In this document: piece after piece, positions 21,840-36,368 of the stretch
Layout of the letters: every line of letters starts with the position of its first letter
Numbering within the stretch: position 1 is the first letter of the stretch
Source: Anthoceros angustus
Lineage: Eukaryota; Streptophyta; Anthocerotopsida; Anthocerotales; Anthocerotaceae
DNA: 64,000 nucleotides
Assembly (NCBI GenBank): GCA_010909165.1
Contig: VJWM01000019.1
Coordinates: 682,001 to 746,000, forward strand
Direction of reading: 5' to 3'
Position numbers and translations under genes: made by a program
Notes under the pieces: model-generated
What the model was told of the DNA's origin: nothing
The model's database searches: none
The model's input: the letters and a program-made list of their open reading frames with translations, nothing else

Positions 21840-23590
21840 GGCGGAAGACGGTGCCACCCGCCAACGCAACACCGGACGGCGCCTGTGCCCTTGCCCCTGC
21901 CAACGGAGTGGCAAGAAGTCAAGAGGCGGTGAGAAGGCGAAGGCGGGGAGGCCGAGGAGGCGGGGAGGCCAGGCAGCCCCACCCGAGCCGGGTCCTGCCT
22001 CCGACGGGAGAGGCAAGAGGTCGCTCGAACCCCTCACCCTCCGAGCCCCAGGAGAAAGAGGGCGAACAAGGAATTGGCGGCCAAGAGGGCCAAAGAAGGT
22101 GAGGCTCCGGACCTCGGTACTCAGGACCTAAGGGCCCTGATTAGGACCGGAGAGCCCAGCCCGGACTCGCTCCGGACTGCGGTATGGAGGTCCTTGGCGG
22201 ACCGAGAGATGCCCGCCCCCACAACGGACTTCTTGGGGGCCTCACCAGTGGCAGCCGTGGAAGAGACACGGCGGGTCCTGGCTACCGTCATGGACGGTAT
22301 GCTCTGGGGTCTCTGCGGGACGGCCGAGAAGACCCAGGAGGTGGAAGCCACAAGGAGGCGCATGGTGCTCCTCCGGGAGGCGAGATGGAGGCGGCCCTGT
22401 GAGGCGAGGAGGAAGGCGAAGCCTCGGCCGCATCGAGGAAGGGAAGCGCCGGAGGCCGGAGGAAGTCCGTCCATTCGACAGATCGACTAAGTTTCTTCAC
22501 CGTGAGTGAGCACAAGGCGCATAGTGCTCCTCCGGGAGGCCCAAGCACGGCCGAGGATCTCGCCAACGGAGGAGGCGCAGCAGAGGCGGAGAGGGCTCGA
22601 GACCTAGGCGGGAGGCCGAGGCGGAAGATGCCACCCGCCAACGGAGTGGCAAGAAGTCAAGAGGCGGAGAGGGCTCGAGACCTAGGCGGAAGCGGAAGCC
22701 AAGAAGGTCGACCGGGATCACTATCGACGTGATCGAACCGGTGGAGGAGGCGGCCGGGAGGCGGAAGATGCCACCCGCCAACCTCAAGGCCGAGGCGGAA
22801 GGAAGGAGGAGGAGAACGCCGAGCCGTGAGGAGGCGGAGGAGGAAGCACCCGGGAGATCGGGGACCTCGAGTGCAGTGCAGGAGGTAGAGGCGGCGGGGA
22901 GGCGGAGGACAAGAAGGATACCTTGAGCCGCAACTCCAAGACGACGGAGCAGCAGGGGTTCTCAACGAGAGAATCCAAGACTTCGAGGAGATAGAGCGCC
23001 CAGCCCGCTTGAAGACGGAGGAGAATAGGCGACGGTGCAAGGAGTTTGATGTCGCGAGGCTGCAGCGGGAGGTGGAGGAAGTCAGGAGTCGGACGGGGAT
23101 ACCGGCCCGCCTGGAGAAGGAAGTAGCGGACCTCCGGGAAAGGATAACGGAGGGAAGAAAGCACTTGAGGAGAAGCAACGGCTGCCGTCCAGTGAAGTGA
23201 GAGGAGCTCGGCTCCATGGCCCGCAACCGCAGAGCCGAACACGGGAGGAGGAGAACGCCGAGCCAAGGCCGCAGGAGGTGACGGAGGCCGCCTTGACGCA
23301 TCAAGGAGTCCGCCCGCCTACGGTTGGTAAGCTTAGCCACGGACGGCCAGCCGACAACATGCCCACCGGAGCACCTCCGAGGAGGGGAGTACCGGTGCTC
23401 CGGCTCATGTGGAGGAGGCGATTCAACAAGTCGATTCCGACCGCCTATTACCACGCAGAGCTCCTCAAGGCTTTGAGGTCCCGCGCCACCCCAGGCGGAG
23501 GTGGACTTCGGAAGGCGGAAGGAAGGAGGAAGGACTGGGACAGCAGCCCACGGGACCCTAGGAGGCGGAGAGGGCTCGAGACCTAGGCGG
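21840..23590. repeat. Interspersed minisatellite inside the GC-rich element
   Basis: Blocks such as GGCGGAGAGGGCTCGAGACC and GCCACCCGCCAACGGAGTGG recur near 21,850, 22,575, 22,660, 22,760 and 23,560 in varying combinations. All frames are open for long stretches, which explains many overlapping Arg/Gly/Pro-rich frames on both strands. Confidence 0.7.
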
Positions 23591-23779
23591 GAGGCGAGGA
23601 GAGCAGCGGAGGAGCCGGAGAAAGGGTCACTACATCGGAGGTAAGCACTCGGCACCCTTGCGGAAGGAAGGAGGAGGATCCTGGGAGGCCATGGAAGGGG
23701 CGAACCGGGCATTCGGAACCAAGGGAGGGCTCGGTGGATGAGCCGTGATCGCCCGGGAGGAGGCGTAACAGAGCCATTG

Positions 23780-24200
23780 GGTGGACTTTGTCCGGACTCG
23801 AGGAAAGGCCGGCTCAAGTCCGCCCTCAAGGAAGTCCGGACTTAGAGATCCAGGACTCTAGTGACGAGACGGACCACGAGGTCCGGACTCTAGGGAAGGG
23901 TTGGGTCCAAGACCGGACCCGAGGCAAGTCCGGACCCGAGGTCCGAACTCGGAAAGGAGGCGGAAGGAGGCCGGACCCAGGCCGGACCTAGAGGTCCGGA
24001 CTGGAGTCGAGACGGGTCCCGAGGTCCCGACTGTGGAGTGGGGAGAGCCACCAATCACCACCCCAGATCAGCCTTGAGGGCCTGCGCAGGGCCCGCCAGA
24101 GATAAGAGAGGAGGGGAGGAGGACTTGGTGGTGGCCGGACCCGAGGCAAGTCTGGAACCCGAGGTCCCGACTCGGGGAGAGGAAGGGGTCCCGCCTCGCG
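23780..24200. repeat. Cluster of TCCGGA/GTCCGGAC palindromes
   Basis: Short units of the form AGGTCCGGACTC, CAAGTCCGGAC and GACCCGAGG recur every 15-40 bp. A second small cluster lies at 20,245-20,290, and TCCGGA is also frequent at 45,100-45,380. Confidence 0.65.
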
Positions 24201-24900
24201 GATCATCCGATTGGGTGCGCCGCAGTCGTCAGGGCTCGGCTTTGGGCCGCCGGTGCCAAGAAGGAATTAGGGGCCATCCCAGTCCCACCACCGACGGCGG
24301 AGATAGGGGGGATAAGGAGGATAGTAGGCAGCCGGTTAGGGCACACTGAGCTGCCCCTCAGCCCAGAATAGAGGTGTAATAAAGGCGCCGACCTTCGGCG
24401 TAGTATAAGAGGGCTGAGGCTGCTCTGAATAAATCATCTTCTCTTGGTGTTGATGCGCGTTTTCCTTACGGACCCTTGTGCGCCTTTCTTGCTAACGTGA
24501 GTCCCGAGTCACTGAAAGGTGCACGATGAGAGATCGATCAAGGTCCCGTGACGGACCCTAACGTGTAGTTGTGTGTGCAGGAAGAGCGATCGGGGACCCT
24601 TGTTCGTCGAGGCGGCCAGTCGAACGGACCGGAACGTGTGAGCTGGAGGAACTCCGGGAGGGCGTGCAGAGCCCGGACGGAGAGACCCGGCAAGAGCGAT
24701 GGAGGAGCTCCGGACTGTGCGGCTACTCGCGTTTTTCCCAAGGTTGATGAGGGTAGTGTGAGTGGTGAGAGGAACGGACTAGAGGAACGGGTGACAAGCG
24801 TAAGCGATACGGACGCGAACGGGTCCTTAAACGTTTGGCCACACCGGGCCTGTTCGGTGGACATTACGAGTAGTTAGGCGCAAAATGACGGATGTGTGTG

Positions 24901-27900
24901 TTGAGGCTGAACGTTCATAAAGTGAGGTGAGAATCGATTGAAACGCGGCAAATGGAGCCTATCATTCTCTTGGGAGCGGACTCATTACTACAACGACACG
25001 GGATTGTGCGCGCCCGGCTGGCCGTCAGCGAAAGTCGCGCCACACTTTCCTTAGCTCCGCGCAGCCCTTGATGGTCAAGAGGACCAGACCATGCTTAGTG
25101 GGGGAGAATGACACAGCAGGTGACCAGCTTGGATCTAAACAGACTCGGGATACGCAGCCGCCACACTGAACAGGAATCCGGCTAGGTATTCACATACCCA
25201 CTCAAACCTCGCTCCGAACAGCACAATAGGAACCAACGGAATGGGATCCGTAATAGCGCGCAATTAGGTAAATACGTAAATAGGTAATTACACTATATAG
25301 AAACGTGTAAAGAATCTCATAACCGGTAGCTATAATGCCTTTATGTATCCACATATCGTGAAAGAAGATAGCCATTCCGAGACTCAATATCCAGCCTCCT
25401 GGAGCCGATCAAGCCCGTGGAGTGTTGCACAAAAGAGTTTATGGAGTAAAGCCTTTTAAATGCATAAGCGTTGTCCTATGAAGATAATTATTGATTTTGA
25501 AAAGAATAGTTTTTTTGTCAAAAAAATATAAATTATCTCAACATTCCAACTCCCAACTTTCAAATCTCATTGAATCATGAATCGCGAATCATGAATCATG
25601 AATCGCGAATCATGAATCGAGAAGCTGCGAACTACGAACTTCCAACCGAATCATGAATCGCAAATTGTGAACTCCAAATTCCAAACTCCAAACTCCCAGC
25701 TCTCGACAACGATCTGCGAAATATGAAATTTGAACTATGAACTACAAACTAGCAAGGAACCATGAACAATGAACTATAAATCATAAATCTCCTGCTTTTT
25801 AACTTTCCTACTCCCAACTACGAACTATCAACACAACTCCAATACCTAACTTCCAACTTTGAATTTGAACACCCAACTCCCATGTATGAGCATCCAAATA
25901 CCAATGCAAAATCAATCCCTAGTCCCAAATATAAACATTCAACCTTCAATTACAACTCCCAATGGCGAGCTGTATTATTGTTACTCCTTAGCGCGAAGTC
26001 CCAACTCCCAAAGTGTGAATTCTCAAATCTCATTTGAAGCAGAATCTAAACTCCCAAGTATAAGTATCTACCTCGCAACTACCAACCATTATCTCATTAT
26101 TCGATTGAGAAATTTCTAAATACACACATCACCCTCCGCTTACGAGAGCTATTTGTCAATTGTAAATATCAATACCCAACATTGAATACTTACTCTCAAC
26201 TTAGAACACCAAATCCAAACTATGAGCACTCATTGTTAACTAGATTCACTAACTCCCAGGTGTAAACAATCAACTTCCAAGGATTAATGCCAACTTTCAA
26301 ATGAAAACTTTCAATCCAAAATAAGAATATGAAGCTTTCAACTACAAATTCTAACTATCAATGATATACTCTAGAAGCCAATTGCAAACTTCTAATCTCA
26401 AGTCTCAATTCCCAAGTATTACTTTAATTTTACATTCTCATTAACAACTTCACATTCTGAAGTTTATCTTAAAAATAAAAAAGTATTATATCAGATCTCA
26501 AGTACCAGGTTCTTCTATGAATTAAAACTCCTAAATTTATACGTGTATCAACTAGTAAAGAATGTGAGTTCCAAAAACGATCTACCAATTAGGAAAATTC
26601 ATTGAAATTACATTGAATGAAAGTATTTATTATTATTTTTTTACTTCTCAACCTCTCGGCAAAGTTAAGAAAGCAACTTAAGATAACAGAATTAAGCATT
26701 CAAAGCTCTTAAGTATCTACATATAATACAAAATTTTGAGAATTATGATAACCAGTTCATATTTCATGCCCTATATTTCTTAATAATGTGTTAAAATTCC
26801 CAAATGATAGTATATGTATATGTCAGGAATCATAACACATTTGACCATATTTTCTCAAGAATACGAACTCATTGGTCGAATATTTATGGAAATGCCAAAG
26901 CATTGTCCAAATGGTACCCCATAGAATCGTACAGTAACAGCCCAAAATGTATAGAGTAGATGTGTGTTGGTGTACTCTGTATGTACATTTGTATGATGTA
27001 GATGCCAAATCTGGAATGCCCTTTCCCACTTCGCAAGGTGGCAAATTAATCCAAGCTGGAAACTCAAGAGCGTGCACACACAGTGCTACCATTAGCCCAA
27101 AGTTTGCTCTAGAAGTGTGCACAAAGTGGTACCATTAGCCGAAAGTTTGTTGTAGAAGTCCAAATGCAAACTCTAGCCTCCTCCTTGTCGCAAATTATCC
27201 CACATTGACAAACTCCGTAGCGTGCACACGCGGTGGGCAAATTTTGAAATATTTTAACTATTTGCAGCCTAAATATTTAGGGCTCAGATATTACAGATTT
27301 GGTTTATAAATCTTAGATATTACAACTGACACTCTTAAACCTCAATATTTTTTTAGATCATTAATTATGGCTTAAAATTTTAATTGCGCAATACATATGA
27401 AATAAATAATATTAATTTTTAATTAAAAATAATCTTCATACATAGAATAAATAATTTTACTCCATTGATGGTGATTTCTTTATCAAGAAGATTCCCTAAA
27501 TAAGAAATATCTTCTGAATAATAATTTCTTAATTAAAAGTTATCTTCTGAATAGTAATTTCTTTTTTAAGAATTTTCTTCACTTGAAGTATGAACAAAGG
27601 AAGTTTTTAACAAAAAGTGCCCTATACTCAAATTAGAATTGTCTTTACTATAAGTATGAACATACGAAGATTTTAACAAAAAAAGGTTCTATATTCAAAT
27701 TAGAATTGTCTTCACTATAAGTATGAACATCTTAAGTTTTATTCTACTTGAACCCTTTGAGTACAATTCCAGTTTGTTGGTTATTTAATAATTAGCGGAA
27801 ATCATATATCAACAGGCCACGTAGAGCCCTTTTTGCAAGTGAGAGAGTAGAGGTCACCCTTTTTGTGGGCGAGAGAGCACAGGTCACCCTTTTCATGAGC

Positions 27901-28703
27901 AAAAAAAAAACATAGATCATGTGGAGACAATAGAGATCATACATCAACTGAGACAATAGAGATTATATACTAGGCGGCCCAAAGGACTTCATAATAAGCA
28001 AGGGTAGTTCATCCCAATTGGGATCCAGACGGAGGGCCAAAGTAATTAGGAGAGAGGTGCCATCCCAATAGTGATTCGACTGGAGGGTTGCTTGATCACG
28101 GAGTTTCAATTAACTTCATAATAAGCAAGGGCAGCTCATCCCAATTAGGATCCAAACGGAGGGCCAAAGTAATTGGGTGAGAGGTGCCCCATCCCAATAG
28201 TGATTCGACTAGAGGGTTGCTTGATCACGGAGTTTCAATTAACTACTAGCTACCAGATTGATCCTTCCTCAAGGGAAGACAAGAGAACTTTTCTATTGAA
28301 CCAAAGACAACGGGTACTTGTGAGATATAAAATATAAAAACACAAGCATCGAAATTGCTTGGAAATTTGGTGAGCTTCTCCATCGAATCAAAGAGAAAGG
28401 TTCACGTAATGTGGAATAGAGGGTGAGAGCACATCCAAGTCATTGGATGTATTATTCTCGCTTGCTTTCTAAAGCATTTTACAAAGACTTCATTCAACTT
28501 ACTCAAGTACGTTAGACTTATAGATGTTACAGATGTGTAATATAATTTGTAACTTGTTTTGAATTAAATCTTGATTCATATTAATGTAGTTAAGCTCCTT
28601 ATATATTTACACTGATACATTAACGAGTCTCTAACGATGGCTGTTTTGCAACAGAAATCCCGGTGCCTTAAATAAAGAAGAATATACATATAGAAGAAGA
28701 ATC
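24901..28703. other. AT-rich intergenic DNA with several short repeats, no gene
   Basis: 25,560-26,400 is a degenerate array of short units such as AACTCCCAACT and GAATCATGAATCGC. 27,070-27,150 holds two copies of a GTGTGCACAAAGTGGTACC-like unit. 27,500-27,760 holds paired copies of ATCTTCTGAATA- and AATTAGAATTGTCTT-type units. No coding frame of quality is seen. Confidence 0.6.
27986..28245. repeat. Tandem duplication of about 130-137 bp
   Basis: Two adjacent copies, 27986-28122 and 28123 to about 28245, each start ACTTCATAATAAGCAAGGG and differ by only a few bases. They end about 460 bp upstream of the TFIIB-like start codon. Confidence 0.85.
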
Positions 28704-29945
28704 ATGAACAATAACGATACGCATATGAATGTCTCTTATGAGCACATAGACGGGGAATGCCGAAACTGTAAAACGGCCACCTACATGCTATGTGATAGAC
28801 ACTCCGGAGACCATGTATGTACCAATTGCGGCTTGGTATCGGAGGTACATTGCATCGACACCACCGCCGAATGGAGGGTAGTTGCTTATGATACCTGCTT
28901 TTCAAGCAATCATATGGGGAACCCTAAGAATAATATTTTGCTCGAAAATGCTAGTCCAACAACTAGCTTAAATGGCAGGGACGCAAATGTGAAGCGTAAG
29001 AGGATTACACATATACCACCAATAGGAATACAAAACTTAGATACCGATCCTCACGAAGTCCTAGATGTGAACCGTAAGAAGATTACACATATACCACCAA
29101 TAGGAATGCAAAACTTAGATAGCGATCCTCACAAAGTCTTAGATGTGAAGCGTAAGAAGACTACACATATACCAATAAGGATCCAAAACTTGCCAAATTT
29201 GCCAAACTTGCCTATGGATACCAATCTTGACGAAGTCCTAGATGTGAACCCTGAGAAGATTACACATATACCAGTAACGATGCACAACTTGGATATTGAT
29301 CCTCAACTCAAAGTCCTAGACGACGCTAGAGAATGTATCAAAGCAGCTGCTAAACATTTGGATTTGAGTGACGAAGTTCAAAATTCGGCAATGTTCTTTT
29401 TTGCGCAACTGATGGATTTGGGTGAGAATAATATCCAAGAGTGCCTCGCTGCAGCCCTTTATGTGGCCAGCAAATGGAAAAGCACTACTCGCACCACCGA
29501 GGAAATTAGGTGTTGTGTAAGTATGGACTTAGAAAATAAAGCTATTAAGCAGTTGGCAAAAAAGCTGGAAGCATACATCCTAAGTAAGGCTGATGAACAA
29601 ATTAAAGTAGCTGCTGAAAAATTGGAATTGAGTAGTGAGGACCAAGTTTCGACACGCTTTCTTTTTAAGAAATTGGTTACGGATGTGAGAAGGGACAATT
29701 TGCAAGAGACCGTGGCTGCAGCTCTCTATATAGCTAGCATTCACACTCTCGACGAAGTTCGATATGGTATAAATATGGCAATTAAAAGGGAGGTTATTAC
29801 ACAATTGGCAACTAAGTTGGAACAATTCTTACATCGTGAGAAAGAGGCAAGGATAAGGGCAAAAAAGGAAGAGATGAAATTAGAGGAAAAAAGGGAACAA
29901 GTAAGGGTGGGAGGACAAACCGAAGTCCAAGCCAAAGCTGGTTAG
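28704..29945 (+). CDS. TFIIB-like general transcription factor with four linker repeats
   Basis: Single exon, 413 residues, starting at the ATG before NNNDTHMNVSYEHIDGECRN. The N-terminal zinc ribbon is complete: Cys19, Cys22, Cys39, Cys42 (C-x2-C-x16-C-x2-C), followed by CGLVSEVHCID and AEWR as in TFIIB/BRF proteins. Residues 96-206 are four tandem repeats of 26, 26, 33 and 26 residues (pattern V-R-K-ITHIPPIG-QNLD-DP-VLD) where TFIIB has its reader and linker. Two cyclin-like repeats follow (about 208-291 and 297-379), each with a hydrophobic AAALYxAS motif. A charged Lys/Glu tail ends the protein. By family it should bridge promoter DNA, TBP and an RNA polymerase in the nucleus. Which polymerase cannot be told. 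The gene sits alone in repeat-rich DNA and could be a diverged retro-copy, but the frame is intact. Confidence 0.8.
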   Translation: MNNNDTHMNVSYEHIDGECRNCKTATYMLCDRHSGDHVCTNCGLVSEVHCIDTTAEWRVVAYDTCFSSNHMGNPKNNILLENASPTTSLNGRDANVKRKRITHIPPIGIQNLDTDPHEVLDVNRKKITHIPPIGMQNLDSDPHKVLDVKRKKTTHIPIRIQNLPNLPNLPMDTNLDEVLDVNPEKITHIPVTMHNLDIDPQLKVLDDARECIKAAAKHLDLSDEVQNSAMFFFAQLMDLGENNIQECLAAALYVASKWKSTTRTTEEIRCCVSMDLENKAIKQLAKKLEAYILSKADEQIKVAAEKLELSSEDQVSTRFLFKKLVTDVRRDNLQETVAAALYIASIHTLDEVRYGINMAIKREVITQLATKLEQFLHREKEARIRAKKEEMKLEEKREQVRVGGQTEVQAKAG

Positions 29946-31050
29946 TTTCTATCATGTTAGACGGCAGGATCAAACCTAGAGTTGATGAAATTGCTGCTAG
30001 ATGCTTGATGGAACATTCACCAATGTGATCAACTGTAGGCATGAAAGGGATGTATGTCCGAATTCAAGGCTAGTAAAATATCTTGTCAGTTGAGCCTGTT
30101 GTGATCGATTGAATCTCGTAGAAATTGCGCACATGTCGAACTGCTGGCAACACTTATCAGCAGGGAAAGAAACATACAACCTTGATTAGCGCCTCATCTA
30201 AAGGAACAGGGAAATCTCCAGTAAAGCTTGCAAGGGTTGGCGGAAGATAGAGTGGGTGATTTGCTATGGTGACTTGTAGACTGTGTAGTGGCAAGTTCCT
30301 TTGGACGAATCAATGCTTGGATGCGGTGCCACCCTTCCCCAGCTTGATGATGGCCTTACGGCTAAAGAGGCCACCTAGTATAAAACCATCATGCCCTTGT
30401 CTCCACACGAGCGAGGCCGCCAAATGATAGTGTTTTATAATACATCATGCCCTCATTGTTAGTGTTTTATAACACATCATGCCCTCGTCTCCGCAACCTG
30501 CATGTGTGGGGCCGTTAGTTGTTAGTGCCTAGTGTTTTAGTCTTATAGGGTTGCTTCAAATGAAAAAATCCGAGGGCGGGATTTGGATGTATACTTTAAA
30601 ATATCTATAAAATCTCATAATTCACTCAAGGTCGTGCTGCATGAAATTGATGCACATTTTCGTACTAAGGAGTACGTGACTCGTGGGCGTTCGCAATCAC
30701 GTGGAGGGTTCACCTAATCAAGGTTTCACGATCTCAGTACATACACCCTTGGACATACGAGTGTTTAGATGCGCAAGGGTTATCAGGCCCGCCTTGTAGA
30801 TGGGCATTTGAGTGTTCTTATAAAAATTCAGTTTGGATAGATTGTATCACCACAATGCAATGCCCAATACAGAACAGTGACAAAAATGGGCTTTGATGCC
30901 CCCGCCCTTTTACAAATTGATTACCTAGTGTACATATGGGCACCCACAATGCAGGTTTCCATGCAGCCATAAACTCACCAATCTTATAATACATTCCGTC
31001 TCTACGAGTCTTAAGCTGGTTAAAACAGAGAGGCACTGTAGCATGTAACA
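29946..31050. other. Intergenic region, no gene seen
   Basis: Contains a short local duplication around 30,425-30,490 (GTGTTTTATAAnACATCATG twice). Otherwise there are only short frames with stops. The part next to 31051 is the SRPRB 3' flank. Confidence 0.6.
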
Positions 31051-32403
31051 TCACGGCTTCACGTGTTTTCTCATGAACTTCTCGATTTCCTCTGTCTTCC
31101 CCGTTAAAACAGAAGCCTCAACAACCGTCACCTTGTTCTCTTTAAGGTCGGTAAACTTAAATGCTTTACCCTCTACACCGAGATAGACATCGGTGTTGAG
31201 ATCAGCATCTGATATCGCTCGCCTTGAGACTCTCAACTTGTCTCTGCAAAGGGCAACACCAATCCATTATCCCGCGAAAACAGGTTCCTACCTCAGACAA
31301 CAGCATGCAGACCACTTTCGCCTTCAGAATACTCACATCTCCTTCTCAATCTGGTTCCTAATGAACTCCGTGGAGTGAGCTGTTAGTTTGTCCATCTTGT
31401 TGCATACCAGAAGGATAGGTAATTTTCTCCTCACCACAAGTCCTTTCGTGAGGATATCATATAAGTATCTGCACAAAAATACACTTGGATTCAAGTCCCA
31501 CTTGAGGTCCACCCAATCCCACAGACCCAAAAATTCCGGGATAGGCACTTACTCTGCGCTTGCTCCCATAGATAAGAGAAAATCCACTGCATCGACCAAA
31601 AATACGATAGCCTGAGCTCTGGGAAGATACTCATCCAACTTCGGCCTCAATCTGGCCTCGCCAGGAACATCCACGACATGGATCGCCTTGATTTTGCCAT
31701 TCTGTAAGACGCGGAAATTACAAGCCCACCCTTCCACAAAGTTGTCCCGCCAAAAGCACGAAAACCCATAGCAGCTCACCTTGGATGACTCCGAGTGCAG
31801 AATAAATTGACCCTCGTTAGGCTCCATGGACGTCACAGTTCCTTGGTGAGTAGTTCCATCCCGCAGCTGTCAGTACGCAATTCAGATACCTCACAAACGC
31901 AATCTGGAAACCCGTAAGGGCCCAAAATTCCCAATCACCGAAAACCTAAACCCTGCCTAGCCTCCACTTCCCTCCCACCCTCTAATCCTTCCCCGCATAG
32001 CGTGCGGCCAATGGGAACCGAGCTCCACGCCTCACCTGGTAAAACAGAGCAGTCTTCCCGGCACCGCTCAGGCCCGCCAGAAGCACCGTGTCACTCCTCT
32101 TGCGCTTAGAGGCAGCTCGGATCACTGAAAGTCAGGACAAGATCAGAAACCCGGAATTCCACTTCAACAATAGCCCAGATCTAGGTCCTGGCCCGCACCT
32201 AGAAACACCAAGAGCAGAGTGATGAGCAAGGCGGCCACGCTGCCCACCAGCGCCGCATCCCGCTGTTGCTCCAAAAACGCGTGCAGCCCATTGAGAAACA
32301 CAGGAGGCTGGATCTGCGTGGGCAGCAGCGCCTGATCCAGCGGCAGCGCCCCACCCTCCACCTCCAGCGGCCCCCCTGCCACCTCCTGGTACGCTTCTCC
32401 CAT
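31051..32403 (-). CDS. SRPRB: Signal recognition particle receptor subunit beta
   Basis: Six exons, read 5' to 3': 32403-32199, 32124-32036, 31866-31780, 31701-31553, 31468-31337 and 31243-31051, all in phase, giving 284 residues. Residues about 45-68 form a membrane anchor (AALVGSVAALLITLLLVFL). A small GTPase domain follows, with the P-loop GLSGAGKT, the VVDVPGE (DxPG) motif and NKMD. The product anchors the SRP receptor alpha subunit at the ER and, with GTP bound, supports docking of ribosome-nascent chain complexes. I chose the ATG at 32403. An in-frame ATG at 32505 would add 34 residues. Length and motif order fit the family. Confidence 0.93.
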
Positions 32404-35507
<3,104 letters not shown>

Positions 35508-36368
35508 AGGGTGTGACCGCAGATCGTGCAGAGTGGTTTATGATTGATATGAGGCACTCGTGTGAGGTGCAATGCCTCTTCCGGCACACTTATTCATGTG
35601 GTGTTTTTTTGTGACTCGCATGATTTTTGAAGTTCCTCATTTCTTTCACCTCGTTCAATTCGCTTCCTCGCTCCTCACCTACTCTGACCACACACACACG
35701 TTGCATGTTCGACTGCTTGCTGTGCCTTATCCTTTCTGGCTTGCCTGGGAGGAATATCTCTGAGGTTACGAGATAACCTGTATGGCACGCGGTGTGGGGG
35801 TTACTGCAGCCGCATGCCCTTGCATCTGCTTCGAGTCTCTGGTCGATCGATGATGGTGCTGCGAAGTCGGTACGATATAGTATCAAGGCCGGACTTTCTG
35901 TGACAGGTTGAGCGGTGAACCTTTCGTAGCGCCTCATGCTCCAGTTGACTTGTTGCTCGTTCCAGTCAGATGCCATCAGGTTCTGTTCCCCATCAAGCAC
36001 CGCCAGAGAACAACTGCCTTCAGAATGGTCACACACAAGCCGTGGCAACTGCATCAATGCCTACGTTTGTCATCGATCTCCATATTACATCGTAGTAATA
36101 CTGTCCCCACCCAAGGTTGTAGCAGAACACTCAAATGGCTAATGCAGCCAAATACCAAGCGGCCTGATAGCCCTTGCCTATCTGAACACTTACATCTCCA
36201 GGAGTGTTCTGAGATCGTGTGGGTGCCCAAACGTACACTAATCTCAATTTGTAAAAGGGCGGAGGCATTTGGCAATTGTTCTTCCTATTTAATAGTCTGC
36301 CATGGTTGAATGGGGATCGTACCTCGTCAATGTTCGAGGCAACCTGGGTATGATCCCATGTCCACTCA
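35508..36368. other. Convergent 3' flanks of RPL3 and the methylesterase-like gene
   Basis: No gene is supported. The open frames on the minus strand here (35590-36057 and others) read untranslated sequence and lack family features. The 3' UTRs of both neighbours must lie here. Confidence 0.6.

Larger units (their letters stand above)
20170..24900 (+). mobile_element. GC-rich retroelement-like unit with gag-like gene and no visible pol
   Basis: The unit is sharply more GC-rich than its flanks. Its 5' part (about 20,170-20,300 and 20,660-20,780) is similar to 42,530-42,600 and 43,000-43,090, where a second, broken copy starts. It carries a gag-like frame (20860-21810). Further fragments encode a coiled-coil-like stretch (about 23,009-23,200) and an AYYHAELLKAL motif (about 23,440). 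The 3' end (24,360-24,480) has a promoter-like GTATAAGAGG followed by AATAAA, like a U3-R junction. I found no reverse transcriptase, integrase or protease, so the element looks non-autonomous. A matching 5' LTR was not found. Confidence 0.55.

Noticed and set aside
21487-23829. Long minus-strand frames opposite the GC-rich element
   Set aside because: They are Pro/Ser/Leu/Arg-rich mirrors of a GC-rich minisatellite and have no domain. The plus strand carries the conserved gag-like protein.
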